Source of the DNA: G963667675 sp965197565
GTDB lineage: Bacteria > Chloroflexota > Dehalococcoidia > Lucifugimonadales > UBA3495
Assembly: GCA_965197565.1 (NCBI GenBank)
Contig: CBDANK010000002.1
Coordinates: 868,001 to 932,000 of the forward strand
Reading direction: 5' to 3'
Length of the DNA: 64,000 nt
How positions within the stretch are numbered: position 1 is the stretch's first letter; the number at the start of each line of letters is the position of its first letter. The translations under genes and the position numbers were made by a program. This document shows positions 8,819-16,233 of the stretch, piece by piece. The notes under the pieces were generated by a model. That model searched no databases. It worked only from the letters and a program-made list of their open reading frames with translations, and was not told where the DNA came from.

Positions 8819-9685
8819 ATGAGCGAGACCAACCTAAGCAATTGGGGCAGGTGGGGGCCCGAGGACCAAATAGGAGTGCTGAACCTCCTTACCCCGGAGG
8901 TGATACTCAGGGCATTTAAGCTGGTAAAAAAGGGTAAGGTTTACAGCTTGGCGGTCCCCTTGGAAAAGGACGGGCCCCAGATGCCCACTTTCCACAAGAC
9001 CTGGCGGGTCTCCCATGTTGCCCGCCGCCAAAACCCCGACTTGCACATCATCGATGACGTGATAATGATGGAGACCCATTCGGGCACTCACATAGACGCT
9101 ATCGGACACGTCTGGGCCGAGGGACGCTTCTACAACAATTTTTCGGACGAGCACGCCAGCAGCCAGGGAGTGGCGAGGACCGGCATAGAGAACGTGAGGT
9201 ATATCGTGGGCCGGGGCGTGATGCTGGACATAGCCGCCTACCGAGGGGTCGACCATCTGGGCCCCGCCGAGGCAGTGACCAGGGAAGACTTGGACGGCGC
9301 GGCCTCGGCGCAGGGCATAACCCTGGAGCCTGGAGATATTGTCCTAGTCCGAACCGGCTGGTACAAGCTTTTCTACCAAGACTACGCTCTCTGGCAGACC
9401 GCGTTTCCCGGCCCCGACGCGTCGACGCTCCCTTGGTTGAAGCAGCATGACGTTTGCGCCATCGGGGCCGACCAACCCACCTGCGAGCGGCGAGACCCCC
9501 TGGCCCACACAGGCAACCTGGCTCTTCACAGGTACGCTATTCGGGACCTGGGGGTGCACATTCTGGAGAACCTGGACTTGGAAGAGCTGGCTCGGGACAA
9601 AGTGTACGAGTTCCTTTTTGTGGGGGCTCCCCTGCGCCTGACCCACGCCACGGGATCTCCCTGGAACCCCTTGGCCTTCGTGTAA
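8819..9685 (+). CDS. Cyclase family protein (kynurenine formamidase-like metal hydrolase)
   Basis: Metal-dependent amidase/hydrolase of the cyclase (PF04199) fold. Start ATG 8819 (MSETNLSNWG) is chosen over an upstream in-frame ATG because AGGAGGGG ends a few bases before it; 288 residues. The metal-binding motif H-x-G-T-H-x-D appears as METHSGTHIDAIGHVW, and the downstream DIVLVRTGWYK and GADQPTCE segments match longer members that act on cyclic or aryl amide or ester substrates. Convergent with the PfkB gene, divergent from the CaiB operon. The exact reaction is unknown; kynurenine is only the textbook substrate of one subfamily. Confidence 0.85.
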   Translation: MSETNLSNWGRWGPEDQIGVLNLLTPEVILRAFKLVKKGKVYSLAVPLEKDGPQMPTFHKTWRVSHVARRQNPDLHIIDDVIMMETHSGTHIDAIGHVWAEGRFYNNFSDEHASSQGVARTGIENVRYIVGRGVMLDIAAYRGVDHLGPAEAVTREDLDGAASAQGITLEPGDIVLVRTGWYKLFYQDYALWQTAFPGPDASTLPWLKQHDVCAIGADQPTCERRDPLAHTGNLALHRYAIRDLGVHILENLDLEELARDKVYEFLFVGAPLRLTHATGSPWNPLAFV

Positions 9686-9763
9686 ACGCCTAAGCGCCGC
9701 TGAATGCTCTAACTCTCAAGTTTCAGGGAATGAATAGTAACTATGAACTATGGAGGCGCTGCA

Positions 9764-10702
9764 TTAAACATTGCGGCTAGAACCGAAATGGTCCTCTAGG
9801 ATAACGGTGAACTCATCGAGGGTGTAGCTGTAGGTCTGGGTTCCCTGGGCCTGGACGGCGTAGTAACCGCACACTGCGCCCATTTGCACGGCGCGCTCCA
9901 CCGGATACCCCTCCAGCAAACCTTTGATCAAGCCGCCCCGAAAAGCGTCCCCGGCGCCGGTGGGGTCCACCACCTTCGCCGCCGGTACTGCGGGCACTTC
10001 GATGGTCCCGGCTTGGCTGAGCACTTGGCAGCCCTGTTCAGCCTTGGTGGTTATGATGGTTTCCACCGTTTCCAGCAGTTGCTCGACGGATAACCCTGTC
10101 TTGTTGCTGATCATCTGTAGCTCGTAGTCATTGGAGACCAACATATTGGCTTGGTTGATAGTCCGGGCCAAGTCACTGCCGTCCCAAGCAGGCAGCGACT
10201 GGCCCGGGTCAAAAATCCAAAAGATGCCCAACTCCCGGCAGGTCTGGGCATACTCGGCCATATCTTGCAGGTTGCCTGGCGCCACGATGGCCATACACTG
10301 CGACGGATCGGTCTTAGTGAAATCGTATTTCGAAGGGTACTTCATTGCGCCAGGATTAAAACCGGTGATTTGATTGTCCGCCGAGTCGGTGGTGATATAG
10401 GCGGAGGCAGTGAGTTCCTCGTCGATGATGCGTACATCATCCGTAGCGATGCCCCGCTGCTCCAACCACTGGAAATAGCGGTGATAGTCGCGGCCCAGGG
10501 TGGCTAGGACTCGCGGCTTTGCTCCCAGCAGGGACAGGGCGTAGGCGATGTTGCCGGCGGTGCCGCCGAAGTTCTCGGTCAGACTGTTGACAGTAAAACT
10601 CACGTTGATCATGTGTATCTTGTCGGCCATGATGTGGTCAGAGAAGCGGCCGGGGAAGTCCATGATGCGATCGTAGGCCAGGGAGCCTGAGACCAAGATT
10701 TC
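9764..10702 (-). CDS. PfkB family carbohydrate/nucleoside kinase
   Basis: ATP-dependent kinase of the ribokinase/PfkB superfamily, 312 residues from ATG 10700-10702 (MEILVSGSLAYD). That start is preferred to one 14 codons upstream because family members begin with this beta strand. Features are the N-terminal substrate motif NFGGTAGNIAYALSLLGAKP, and the C-terminal signature DPTGAGDAFRGG with the catalytic Asp and anion hole. The opening and 'FGGTAGNIAYAL' resemble bacterial adenosine-kinase-like members rather than fructokinases, so a nucleoside substrate is a reasonable guess only. It follows the DUF192 lipoprotein gene by 62 bases on the same strand. Confidence 0.85.
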   Translation of the reverse strand, partial: EILVSGSLAYDRIMDFPGRFSDHIMADKIHMINVSFTVNSLTENFGGTAGNIAYALSLLGAKPRVLATLGRDYHRYFQWLEQRGIATDDVRIIDEELTASAYITTDSADNQITGFNPGAMKYPSKYDFTKTDPSQCMAIVAPGNLQDMAEYAQTCRELGIFWIFDPGQSLPAWDGSDLARTINQANMLVSNDYELQMISNKTGLSVEQLLETVETIITTKAEQGCQVLSQAGTIEVPAVPAAKVVDPTGAGDAFRGGLIKGLLEGYPVERAVQMGAVCGYYAVQAQGTQTYSYTLDEFTVILEDHFGSSRNV

Positions 10703-10764
10703 CATAGTTCGCAGTCCTCGTTCACCAGGGAGTTGCTTGTTCAAAAATAGGGAGTTCCGTTATA

Positions 10765-11490
10765 TCAGCAACCGTAACGGCCCGCTAGGTCTCCGGCAAA
10801 TTCAACCAAGTCTCCGGGCTCGATGTCTCCGGCGACCGACTCTCCCGCGTTTATTTCCAGCACATACTGGGTGGGGCGCACCGGAGAAAATCTGGGCAAC
10901 TGCTCCAAGGTCTGGTCCGGTTCCGGAATGGGGGCGCCCAGAGTCAGGTCCACCACGGTGCAATCGGCCCCGATCCACACCATGTCCAAAGGAAACCGCA
11001 TTTCTTTCATCCAGAAGCTGTACTGTCTTTCCTGCTGGTACACAAACAACATTCCGGTGCCTGAAGGCAGGGTCTCCCGGCCGGAGAGGCCCTGCCTTCG
11101 CTGCTCCGCGGTCAGAGCCAACTCCACCGGGAAGACGGCCTTGCCGACCCTGACCACCGGACCTTCAATCGCCGGAGAGGATTGAACCGCAGCCGTCGCT
11201 GTTTCCGGGGACAATTCTGAGCCGGCAGCCGGCTTATCGGCCGGAGTCGCGGGGGTAGTCGGAGCCGGACTGCCGGGCGGCATCGTTGCTGCTTTGACCG
11301 CCCCGGATGTCGCGTCTGCTTGAGGCTGCTCTTCAAGTCCTCTTTCCTCATTCGGGCCGTCGCCGGGAGATTGAAGAGGAGGGGTGACGGTGGCCGCGGA
11401 CGTTTCCGTGGGCGCCGCCGGGGTGCTTGCGGCGGGACCACCGCAGGCCATACCCAACATACATAGCAGCACTGCTAAGAAACGTATCAT
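10765..11490 (-). CDS. DUF192 domain lipoprotein
   Basis: Predicted lipoprotein of 241 residues. Signal peptide MIRFLAVLLCMLGMACGG has lipobox LGMAC (Cys16). A long Pro/Ala/Thr/Ser-rich linker (about 17-112) leads to a DUF192 domain with RVGKAVFPVELALTAEQRRQGLSGRETL, MLFVYQQERQYSFWMKEMRFPLDMVWI, and a C-terminal 'YVLEINAGESVAGDIEPGD'. These are standard DUF192 landmarks. The domain is common in secreted proteins of many phyla and its biochemical role is not established. The low-complexity linker should lift it off the membrane. Confidence 0.85.
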   Translation of the reverse strand: MIRFLAVLLCMLGMACGGPAASTPAAPTETSAATVTPPLQSPGDGPNEERGLEEQPQADATSGAVKAATMPPGSPAPTTPATPADKPAAGSELSPETATAAVQSSPAIEGPVVRVGKAVFPVELALTAEQRRQGLSGRETLPSGTGMLFVYQQERQYSFWMKEMRFPLDMVWIGADCTVVDLTLGAPIPEPDQTLEQLPRFSPVRPTQYVLEINAGESVAGDIEPGDLVEFAGDLAGRYGC

Positions 11491-11670
11491 GGGACAAGGT
11501 TAATTGTACACTGGCGGGCCGCAAAAACCTTTCTGAGGCGCCAGCCCCATGTAAGGGACCGGGATAACCGGCGCCGCGCTTGGCCGAGCAGCCACCAAGA
11601 GCCTTCTGTATTGACGAACTTAAAGCCAAGGGAGTAGTCTGAATGGCGTCAAGTCCTACCGGGGCGAGAG

Positions 11671-11880
11671 CAGGGTCTTTGTATTGTCACCCCCGGCCTA
11701 CGCCGGGGCAGGCTCTGAGCCTTTCGGCTAGGCTCAAGATAAACTCCGCGAAGGGTCTAAAGTCCTTGTCTTCAATGCCGTTTTGCTGCCGAAACATCTT
11801 AGATTCTTCGTCGTAAGCTCCTCAGAATGACCGGGTGTGGCAGCCTGTATTCACCTAACATTGAGAATCGAAAGACCCTG
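11671..11880. mobile_element. MITE, CAGGGTCTTT family, copy with 10-bp duplication
   Basis: A 210-bp element starting CAGGGTCTTTGTATTGTCA and ending with the inverted GAATCGAAAGACCCTG. It is flanked by perfect direct repeats GGGGCGAGAG (11661-11670 and 11881-11890). The right-hand duplication ends one base before the start codon of the gene at 11892, so the insertion separated that gene from its original upstream region. The interior carries dispersed repeat sequence and no ORF of its own. Confidence 0.92.
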
Positions 11881-11891
11881 GGGGCGAGAGC

Positions 11892-12443
11892 ATGACGCAA
11901 GAGACAAAGTCAGTCCTGACTCCCGAAGTCAAAGCAATGATCGGCGTCAGCGGCGAGCTAGTCGAGGCTTGGGGAGTAGTCAACGAAGAGTATTTAAGAC
12001 GGTTTACCCAGGCCCTCATGGACCCCGACCCCAGGTATTGGGACCAGGAATTTGCCGAGTCGACCCAATACGGTGAAATTATAACTCCTCCTATCATGGT
12101 CAGCTACATGGCTACCCGCATCCGCCCCGACCAGGAAGACCCCATCACCCGGGCCTTCCAGGAGGACCCGGAGTCCGACGGCATCGGCCGGGTGGAACGT
12201 CATGGGGCCTTGCCTCCGGTCCCAACCCACTTGGTGCGGGTGCTGAACGCCGGGAACGAACTGGAAATCTACCAATATCCCAGCATTGGGGACAAGATAT
12301 ATTTCCAAAACAGGTACTCGGACATCCGGGAGCGGTCGGGCCGGGACGGCCGGGCTTTTCTGATAATCACCACGGAAACGACCTACAAGAACCAGGCCGG
12401 AGCATTGCTTTGCATCACCAGGGCTTCGACCATCCGCCGGTGA
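11892..12443 (+). CDS. MaoC-type (FAS1-like) dehydratase domain protein
   Basis: Hot-dog fold protein of 183 residues resembling the N-terminal dehydratase half of two-part MaoC hydratases. Seen are SGELVEAWGVVNEEYLRRFTQALMDPDPRYWD, then EIITPPIMVSYM and a strand-rich end with LEIYQYPSIGDKIYFQNRYSDIRER. It precedes a second MaoC-like gene (12521-13081), and the pair probably forms a heteromeric enoyl- or hydroxyacyl-CoA hydratase/dehydratase (inference from paired families). The ribosome binding region (GAGAG) is supplied by the target duplication of the MITE at 11671-11880. Confidence 0.8.
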   Translation: MTQETKSVLTPEVKAMIGVSGELVEAWGVVNEEYLRRFTQALMDPDPRYWDQEFAESTQYGEIITPPIMVSYMATRIRPDQEDPITRAFQEDPESDGIGRVERHGALPPVPTHLVRVLNAGNELEIYQYPSIGDKIYFQNRYSDIRERSGRDGRAFLIITTETTYKNQAGALLCITRASTIRR

Positions 12444-12520
12444 CATATTCAATAAAGTCCACCCAAGATACGACAGTCTAATTGCCGCCCCGGCCCCCAA
12501 GAGAACGAGGTAGAGAAAAG

Positions 12521-13081
12521 ATGAGCGTGCTTCTAGAAGACTTGCTCAAGATGACTCCCGAAGAGATTCTGGCCCACAATGAAAAGCCCACGGCGGAGCA
12601 GTTGCGGAGCAAACAGCAGACTTACTTCGAGGACGTGTACGAAGGAATGGAGTTGCCCAAGTACATTTATCACCCTACTCCGACCCACTTGTTCCGGTGG
12701 AGCGCAGCCATCGAAAACTTTCACCGCATCCACTATGACCTTGATTTCGGCCTCAACCACGACAAGAATCCCAGCCTGCTGGTTCACGGGTCGTGGAAAC
12801 AAAGCGTGGCGCCCCAGTACCTCAAAGACTGGACCCTGCCCAAGGGGTGGCCTTGGAAAGCGCGCTTTGAACACCGCGCTATGTTGGTGCCCGGGGATAT
12901 CTTGATTATGTGGGGCAAAGTAACCAACAAGCAAGAGAAGGAGGGCATGGGCCTGATTGACCTGGAACTGGGGATGACCACCCAGGACGGCACCGAAAGT
13001 ATGCCGGGCACCGCCACGGTGGTTCTTCCGCTAAAGGACGGCCCGGATATACCCTATCCCTTTGTGCCGCCTGCCGGCTGA
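12521..13081 (+). CDS. MaoC-like dehydratase domain protein
   Basis: A 186-residue hot-dog fold protein, second of the MaoC-like pair. ATG 12521 (MSVLLEDLLKM) is used because it follows GAGGTAGAG and removes an arginine/proline-rich extension. The sequence YEGMELPKYIYHPTPTHLF, 'WSAAIENFHRIHYDLDF' and LLVHGSWKQSVAPQYLKDW corresponds to the hydratase-2 region. The His near FHRIHYD lies where the D-x(4)-H catalytic motif of MaoC proteins is expected. It is 77 bases downstream of its partner and probably co-transcribed. Substrate unknown; a CoA or acyl thioester is inferred from family. Confidence 0.8.
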   Translation: MSVLLEDLLKMTPEEILAHNEKPTAEQLRSKQQTYFEDVYEGMELPKYIYHPTPTHLFRWSAAIENFHRIHYDLDFGLNHDKNPSLLVHGSWKQSVAPQYLKDWTLPKGWPWKARFEHRAMLVPGDILIMWGKVTNKQEKEGMGLIDLELGMTTQDGTESMPGTATVVLPLKDGPDIPYPFVPPAG

Positions 13082-13136
13082 ATACTTCATCTTAGCAGTG
13101 ACCCTCACATTCCCCGAGGGGGAGTGGTTTGGATTG

Positions 13137-13361
13137 CGGGGTCTTGTCATTTTCGGAAATTGTCATTCTGAGCCGTAGGCGAAGAATCTAAAAGCCTTCA
13201 GCAAGAACCTGGTCCGAATAACGAATAAAGAGAATGTAGTCAAGGGTTTTAGACCCCTCGCGCAGTTTATCTTGAGCCTAGCCGAAAGGCTCGGGGTGAC
13301 ATGGCAGAGTGGCTCAGAGCCTGCCCCGGCGTAGGCCGGGGGTGACAATGAAAAGGCCCTG
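13137..13361. mobile_element. MITE, CAGGGTCTTT family, inverted copy with 10-bp duplication
   Basis: A 225-bp copy in the opposite orientation to that at 11671: its right end reads CAATGAAAAGGCCCTG and its left end CGGGGTCTTGTCA. Perfect direct repeats GTTTGGATTG flank it (13127-13136 and 13362-13371). The ends are more diverged than in other copies, suggesting an older insertion. It lies downstream of the MaoC pair and upstream of the gene at 13491. Confidence 0.88.
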
Positions 13362-13490
13362 GTTTGGATTGAGGCTGTTGACGTGGGATTCTTGGGACCC
13401 TTAGGAAGATGAGTTGAGTGGCGCCAAACATTTTTAATTGGACCAGCCGAAAGTAGCCGGCAGTGTCCTGCCAAGAGGTGGATGCGCAGC

Positions 13491-13760
13491 ATGGCCCGAT
13501 TTATAGCGATTCACAAGGTGTCGGGAATCACCGAGGAAGAATTTCGAAGCAAGCTGGACGCCGTCCGCAAGTGGCGGCCGGACCGCCGCACCACGGTGCT
13601 AAAGGTCTACGGAGACCTTGAAGACGGCACCCTGGTGACCGAGTGCGAGGCTGTGGAACGCACCCATTTTGAGGACTGGATCAACATGGTGGGCTGGCCC
13701 GCTGAGTCAATTCACAAGGTCGACCTTATCTGCCAAGTAGGCAACTTTTGGAATGTGTGA
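13491..13760 (+). CDS. Small conserved protein, possible ferredoxin-like alpha/beta fold
   Basis: An 89-residue protein (MARFIAIHKVSGITEEEF...) ending WPAESIHKVDLICQVGNFWNV. The order strand, helix, strand, strand, helix and the 'GWPAESIHKV' segment recall DUF4242/DUF3303-like small proteins, but I am not certain. An alternative in-frame ATG lies at 13482; AAGAGG (13473-13478) could serve either. It stands alone between a MITE and lepB (convergent). Function unknown. Confidence 0.6.
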   Translation: MARFIAIHKVSGITEEEFRSKLDAVRKWRPDRRTTVLKVYGDLEDGTLVTECEAVERTHFEDWINMVGWPAESIHKVDLICQVGNFWNV

Positions 13761-13792
13761 ACCCGGGCCAACCTGGGATCGGCTCTTCCAGC

Positions 13793-14296
13793 CTAGCTCT
13801 CAGCGCGGCCCTGCTCGGAGACCCTCCCCCAAGACCGGAGCGGCCAACAACGAAACCAGACCCGGCCCACGATGAGCCGGCGGTCGACAGGCCCAAAAGC
13901 GCGGCTGTCTTGGCTGTCGCTGCGGTTGTCTCCCAGCACAAAGTATTCGTTTGGCCCTAGCCACCACTCCCGGTTATGGTCTCGACCTGCGGCAAAAGGT
14001 CCGGCCAAGTATGTTTCCTCCAACAACTCCCCGTTGAGGTATACCAGACCTTCCTCCAAGCACAGGTCTTCGTTGGGGAGGCCGACGATCCGTTTGATGT
14101 AGGTGCGGTCTTTCCATACCGGGTGCCGGAATACCACAATGTCTCCTCGGCGCAACTGGTTTTGGGAGGACTTGGCATGAACCGCCAACACCGACTCGCG
14201 GTTGGCCAACGCCGGCAGCATACTGTCTCCGTCAACTACGAACCGGGCCGAAGCGAACAGGTCTCTTAGCGTTTGCTCCAATTGGCTAGCCAACAC
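13793..14296 (-). CDS. lepB: Signal peptidase I-like protease lacking an obvious membrane anchor
   Basis: Peptidase family S26, cleaving signal peptides of exported proteins. Catalytic Ser25 lies in DGDSMLPAL and the general-base Lys68 in DRTYIKRIVGLP. Later boxes are GLVYLNGELLEETYL and the conserved GDNRSDSQDSRAFGPV. At 167 residues it is close to short Gram-positive-type enzymes, but the N-terminus (MLASQLEQTLRDLFASARF) is amphipathic rather than a transmembrane helix. Either it binds the membrane through a partner, or it is a specialised S26 peptidase. It is convergent with the gene at 13491. Confidence 0.85.
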   Translation of the reverse strand: MLASQLEQTLRDLFASARFVVDGDSMLPALANRESVLAVHAKSSQNQLRRGDIVVFRHPVWKDRTYIKRIVGLPNEDLCLEEGLVYLNGELLEETYLAGPFAAGRDHNREWWLGPNEYFVLGDNRSDSQDSRAFGPVDRRLIVGRVWFRCWPLRSWGRVSEQGRAES

Positions 14297-14324
14297 ATCC
14301 CGCCGTCGCCCGCCGCTACTCGGC

Positions 14325-14453
14325 CTATCCTATCTCCGGAATCAACCCGGGCTGCCGCATCATGCCCAGGTAGTCCTCATCATCCAACGCTGCGATAGCT
14401 TCCCGTGGGAAAAGCGGGCTTTTGGGGCTGGGTCTCTGGCCTTGAGCCTTCAA
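14325..14453 (-). CDS. Possible 42-residue peptide gene upstream of lepB
   Basis: A short minus-strand frame beginning with TTG (14451-14453) encodes a basic, Pro/Ser-rich start and an acidic end (EAIAALDDEDYLGMMRQPG), stopping 28 bases before lepB. The C-terminal half looks protein-like, but there is no clear ribosome binding site and no family match. It may instead be the tail of a decayed larger gene. Confidence 0.3.
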   Translation of the reverse strand: MKAQGQRPSPKSPLFPREAIAALDDEDYLGMMRQPGLIPEIG

Positions 14454-14512
14454 TGCGGGACGGCAGTATGCAATCCTCCAGGGCCATTGTCAACCTGATG
14501 TGTTCGTTGGAA

Positions 14513-14644
14513 CGGGGTCTTTCGGTTGTTGACGCAATTGTCTGAACCGGGATTTATAGGATTAAGGGATTCGCCTGATTTCCCAATCCTGTAAATCCCG
14601 GAATCAAAGAAATCACAGTTCAGACGAATAACCGAAAGACCCTG
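14513..14644. repeat. Palindromic repeat element with CGGGGTCTTTCGGTT ends
   Basis: Inverted ends CGGGGTCTTTCGGTT (14513-14527) and AACCGAAAGACCCTG (14630-14644) enclose an inner palindrome built on TGTCTGAACCGGGATT / AATCCCGG..CAGTTCAGAC. The outer ends resemble the CAGGGTCTTT MITE family, but no target duplication is visible. The inner part recurs, truncated, at 37925-37955. It lies between lepB and the oxidoreductase gene. Confidence 0.6.
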
Positions 14645-14741
14645 CACCGGATTCTAGACGGTTGGCGGAGTCTCGCCTATAATCGAGCGAGCGCTGCAAT
14701 CCCGGTGGTTGGGTTGCTCTAACCCGGCAAGGAGGTTTCCC

Positions 14742-15779
14742 ATGGCTAACGAAGCTGTCCGAGTTGGTCTCATCGGTGCGGGCCTCAACACCCGCGACCG
14801 CCATATCCCCGGCTTTCGAAAGGTGGATGGCGTCGAGATCGTCGCCGTGGCCAACCGCACCCGCGAGTCCGGGCAAAGAGTGGCGGACCAGTTCAACATC
14901 CCCCAAGTGTATGACGACTGGCGAGAGTTGCTGGAAGACGACAATATCAACGCTGTATGCATCGGCACTTGGCCCTACATGCACCGAACATTGACGCTGG
15001 CGTCCTTGGAGAAGGACAAGCATGTGTTGTGCGAGGCCCGGATGGCTTCCAACGCCCGGGAAGCCCACGACATGCTGAACGCCGCCAAGGCCAAGCCCCA
15101 TTTGACCACTCAGATCGTACCCTCACCCTTGACCTTCAAAGTGGACAATCTGCTACGGCAATTGATAGCCGACGGTTATCTAGGCGACCTGTTGGCTGTG
15201 GAGGTCCAAGCCTTGGGGACCGACTTTATCGACTTTGACAGCCCCCTCCATTGGCGGCACGACCGGGACTTGAGCGGGTACAACATCTTGGCCATGGGTA
15301 TATGGTACGAGGCGATGATCCGCTGGGTGGGCCGCGCCGCCAAGGTGATGGCCATGACCCAGGTCTACGTGCCCCACCGGCGGGACCAAGGGGGCAAACG
15401 AGTCGGCGTCACCATTCCCGATCATGTGGACATCATTTGCTTGTTGGCCAACGGGGCCCAAGCCCACCTACGCCACAGCAGCGTCACCGGCCTGTCGCCG
15501 GGCAACGAGGTATGGCTCTACGGCACCGATGGCACACTGCGCTTGGACCAACAGTTCAATGTATACGGCGGCCGGCGGGGCGACCAACAACTGGCGGAAT
15601 TGGCGAACCCACCGGAAAAGCAGTACGCTTGGCGCGTGGAGGAAGAATTCATTGGCGCCATCCACGGCCAAGAACCGGTCACCCACACCCCCTTCGATGT
15701 GGGAGTGCATTATATGGAGTGGACCGAGGCCGTTACTCGCAGCGCACAGACCGGCCAGGCGGTGTCACTGCCTCTTTAA
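14742..15779 (+). CDS. Gfo/Idh/MocA family NAD(P)-dependent oxidoreductase
   Basis: Oxidoreductase of sugar, inositol or related substrates with an N-terminal Rossmann fold (VRVGLIGAGLNTRDRHIPGF, then VEIVAVANRT) and a C-terminal alpha/beta domain. Start ATG 14742 (MANEAVRVG) has AAGGAGG just upstream; 345 residues, typical length. The usual EKP motif before the active-site loop is replaced by KHVLCEARMASNAREAHDM, so the Lys of EKP is missing here (C-E-A-R). Such variation occurs in dehydratase-like or non-canonical members. A DUF2203 gene follows 42 bases downstream. Confidence 0.85.
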   Translation: MANEAVRVGLIGAGLNTRDRHIPGFRKVDGVEIVAVANRTRESGQRVADQFNIPQVYDDWRELLEDDNINAVCIGTWPYMHRTLTLASLEKDKHVLCEARMASNAREAHDMLNAAKAKPHLTTQIVPSPLTFKVDNLLRQLIADGYLGDLLAVEVQALGTDFIDFDSPLHWRHDRDLSGYNILAMGIWYEAMIRWVGRAAKVMAMTQVYVPHRRDQGGKRVGVTIPDHVDIICLLANGAQAHLRHSSVTGLSPGNEVWLYGTDGTLRLDQQFNVYGGRRGDQQLAELANPPEKQYAWRVEEEFIGAIHGQEPVTHTPFDVGVHYMEWTEAVTRSAQTGQAVSLPL

Positions 15780-15821
15780 GCCCCGGCGATTTCGGCAGTC
15801 TCCAAGGGCTGCCCCTACATT

Positions 15822-16220
15822 ATGACAGAACACTACTTCACTTTGGAAGAAGCCAACGCCCAACTGCCTTGGTTGGCGGAAACCCTTGCCCGCTTGGACC
15901 CCTTGCGGGAGGAGTTGGCAACGGGGCACACGGCCCTGCTGGCATTGTTGCGCCAACGCAGCGGAAACGGGGCCGCCAGCAACGATCAGGAAATCCGAGT
16001 ACAGCAAGCGGCCATCGAAGGCTTGACCCGTCAGATACGCTTGGGGGTGCAGGAAATCACCGACAGAGGAATAATCGTGCGGGACTTGGAGCGGGGCTTG
16101 GTGGACTTCCCGTCCCGTCGAGAGGGACGGGAAGTTTACCTCTGTTGGATCCGAGGCGAGTTCGAGATAGAGTTCTGGCACGGGACCAACGAGGGGTTTG
16201 GTAGTAGAAAACGGCTGTAA
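15822..16220 (+). CDS. DUF2203 family protein
   Basis: A 132-residue protein beginning YFTLEEANAQLPWL, with a central helical segment (coiled-coil-like, about residues 20-85) and the diagnostic C-terminal block IIVRDLERGLVDFPSRREGREVYLCWIRGE followed by EFWHGTNEGF. This is the standard DUF2203 pattern found in many Chloroflexota and Firmicutes; function unknown. Same strand as the preceding oxidoreductase, probably co-transcribed. Confidence 0.9.
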   Translation: MTEHYFTLEEANAQLPWLAETLARLDPLREELATGHTALLALLRQRSGNGAASNDQEIRVQQAAIEGLTRQIRLGVQEITDRGIIVRDLERGLVDFPSRREGREVYLCWIRGEFEIEFWHGTNEGFGSRKRL

Positions 16221-16233
16221 GGCCGCTGCCCCC

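Noticed and set aside
14513..14644. Another CAGGGTCTTT-family insertion with target duplication
   Set aside because: The ends match only partly and the flanking 10 bases (TTCGTTGGAA and CACCGGATTC) differ.
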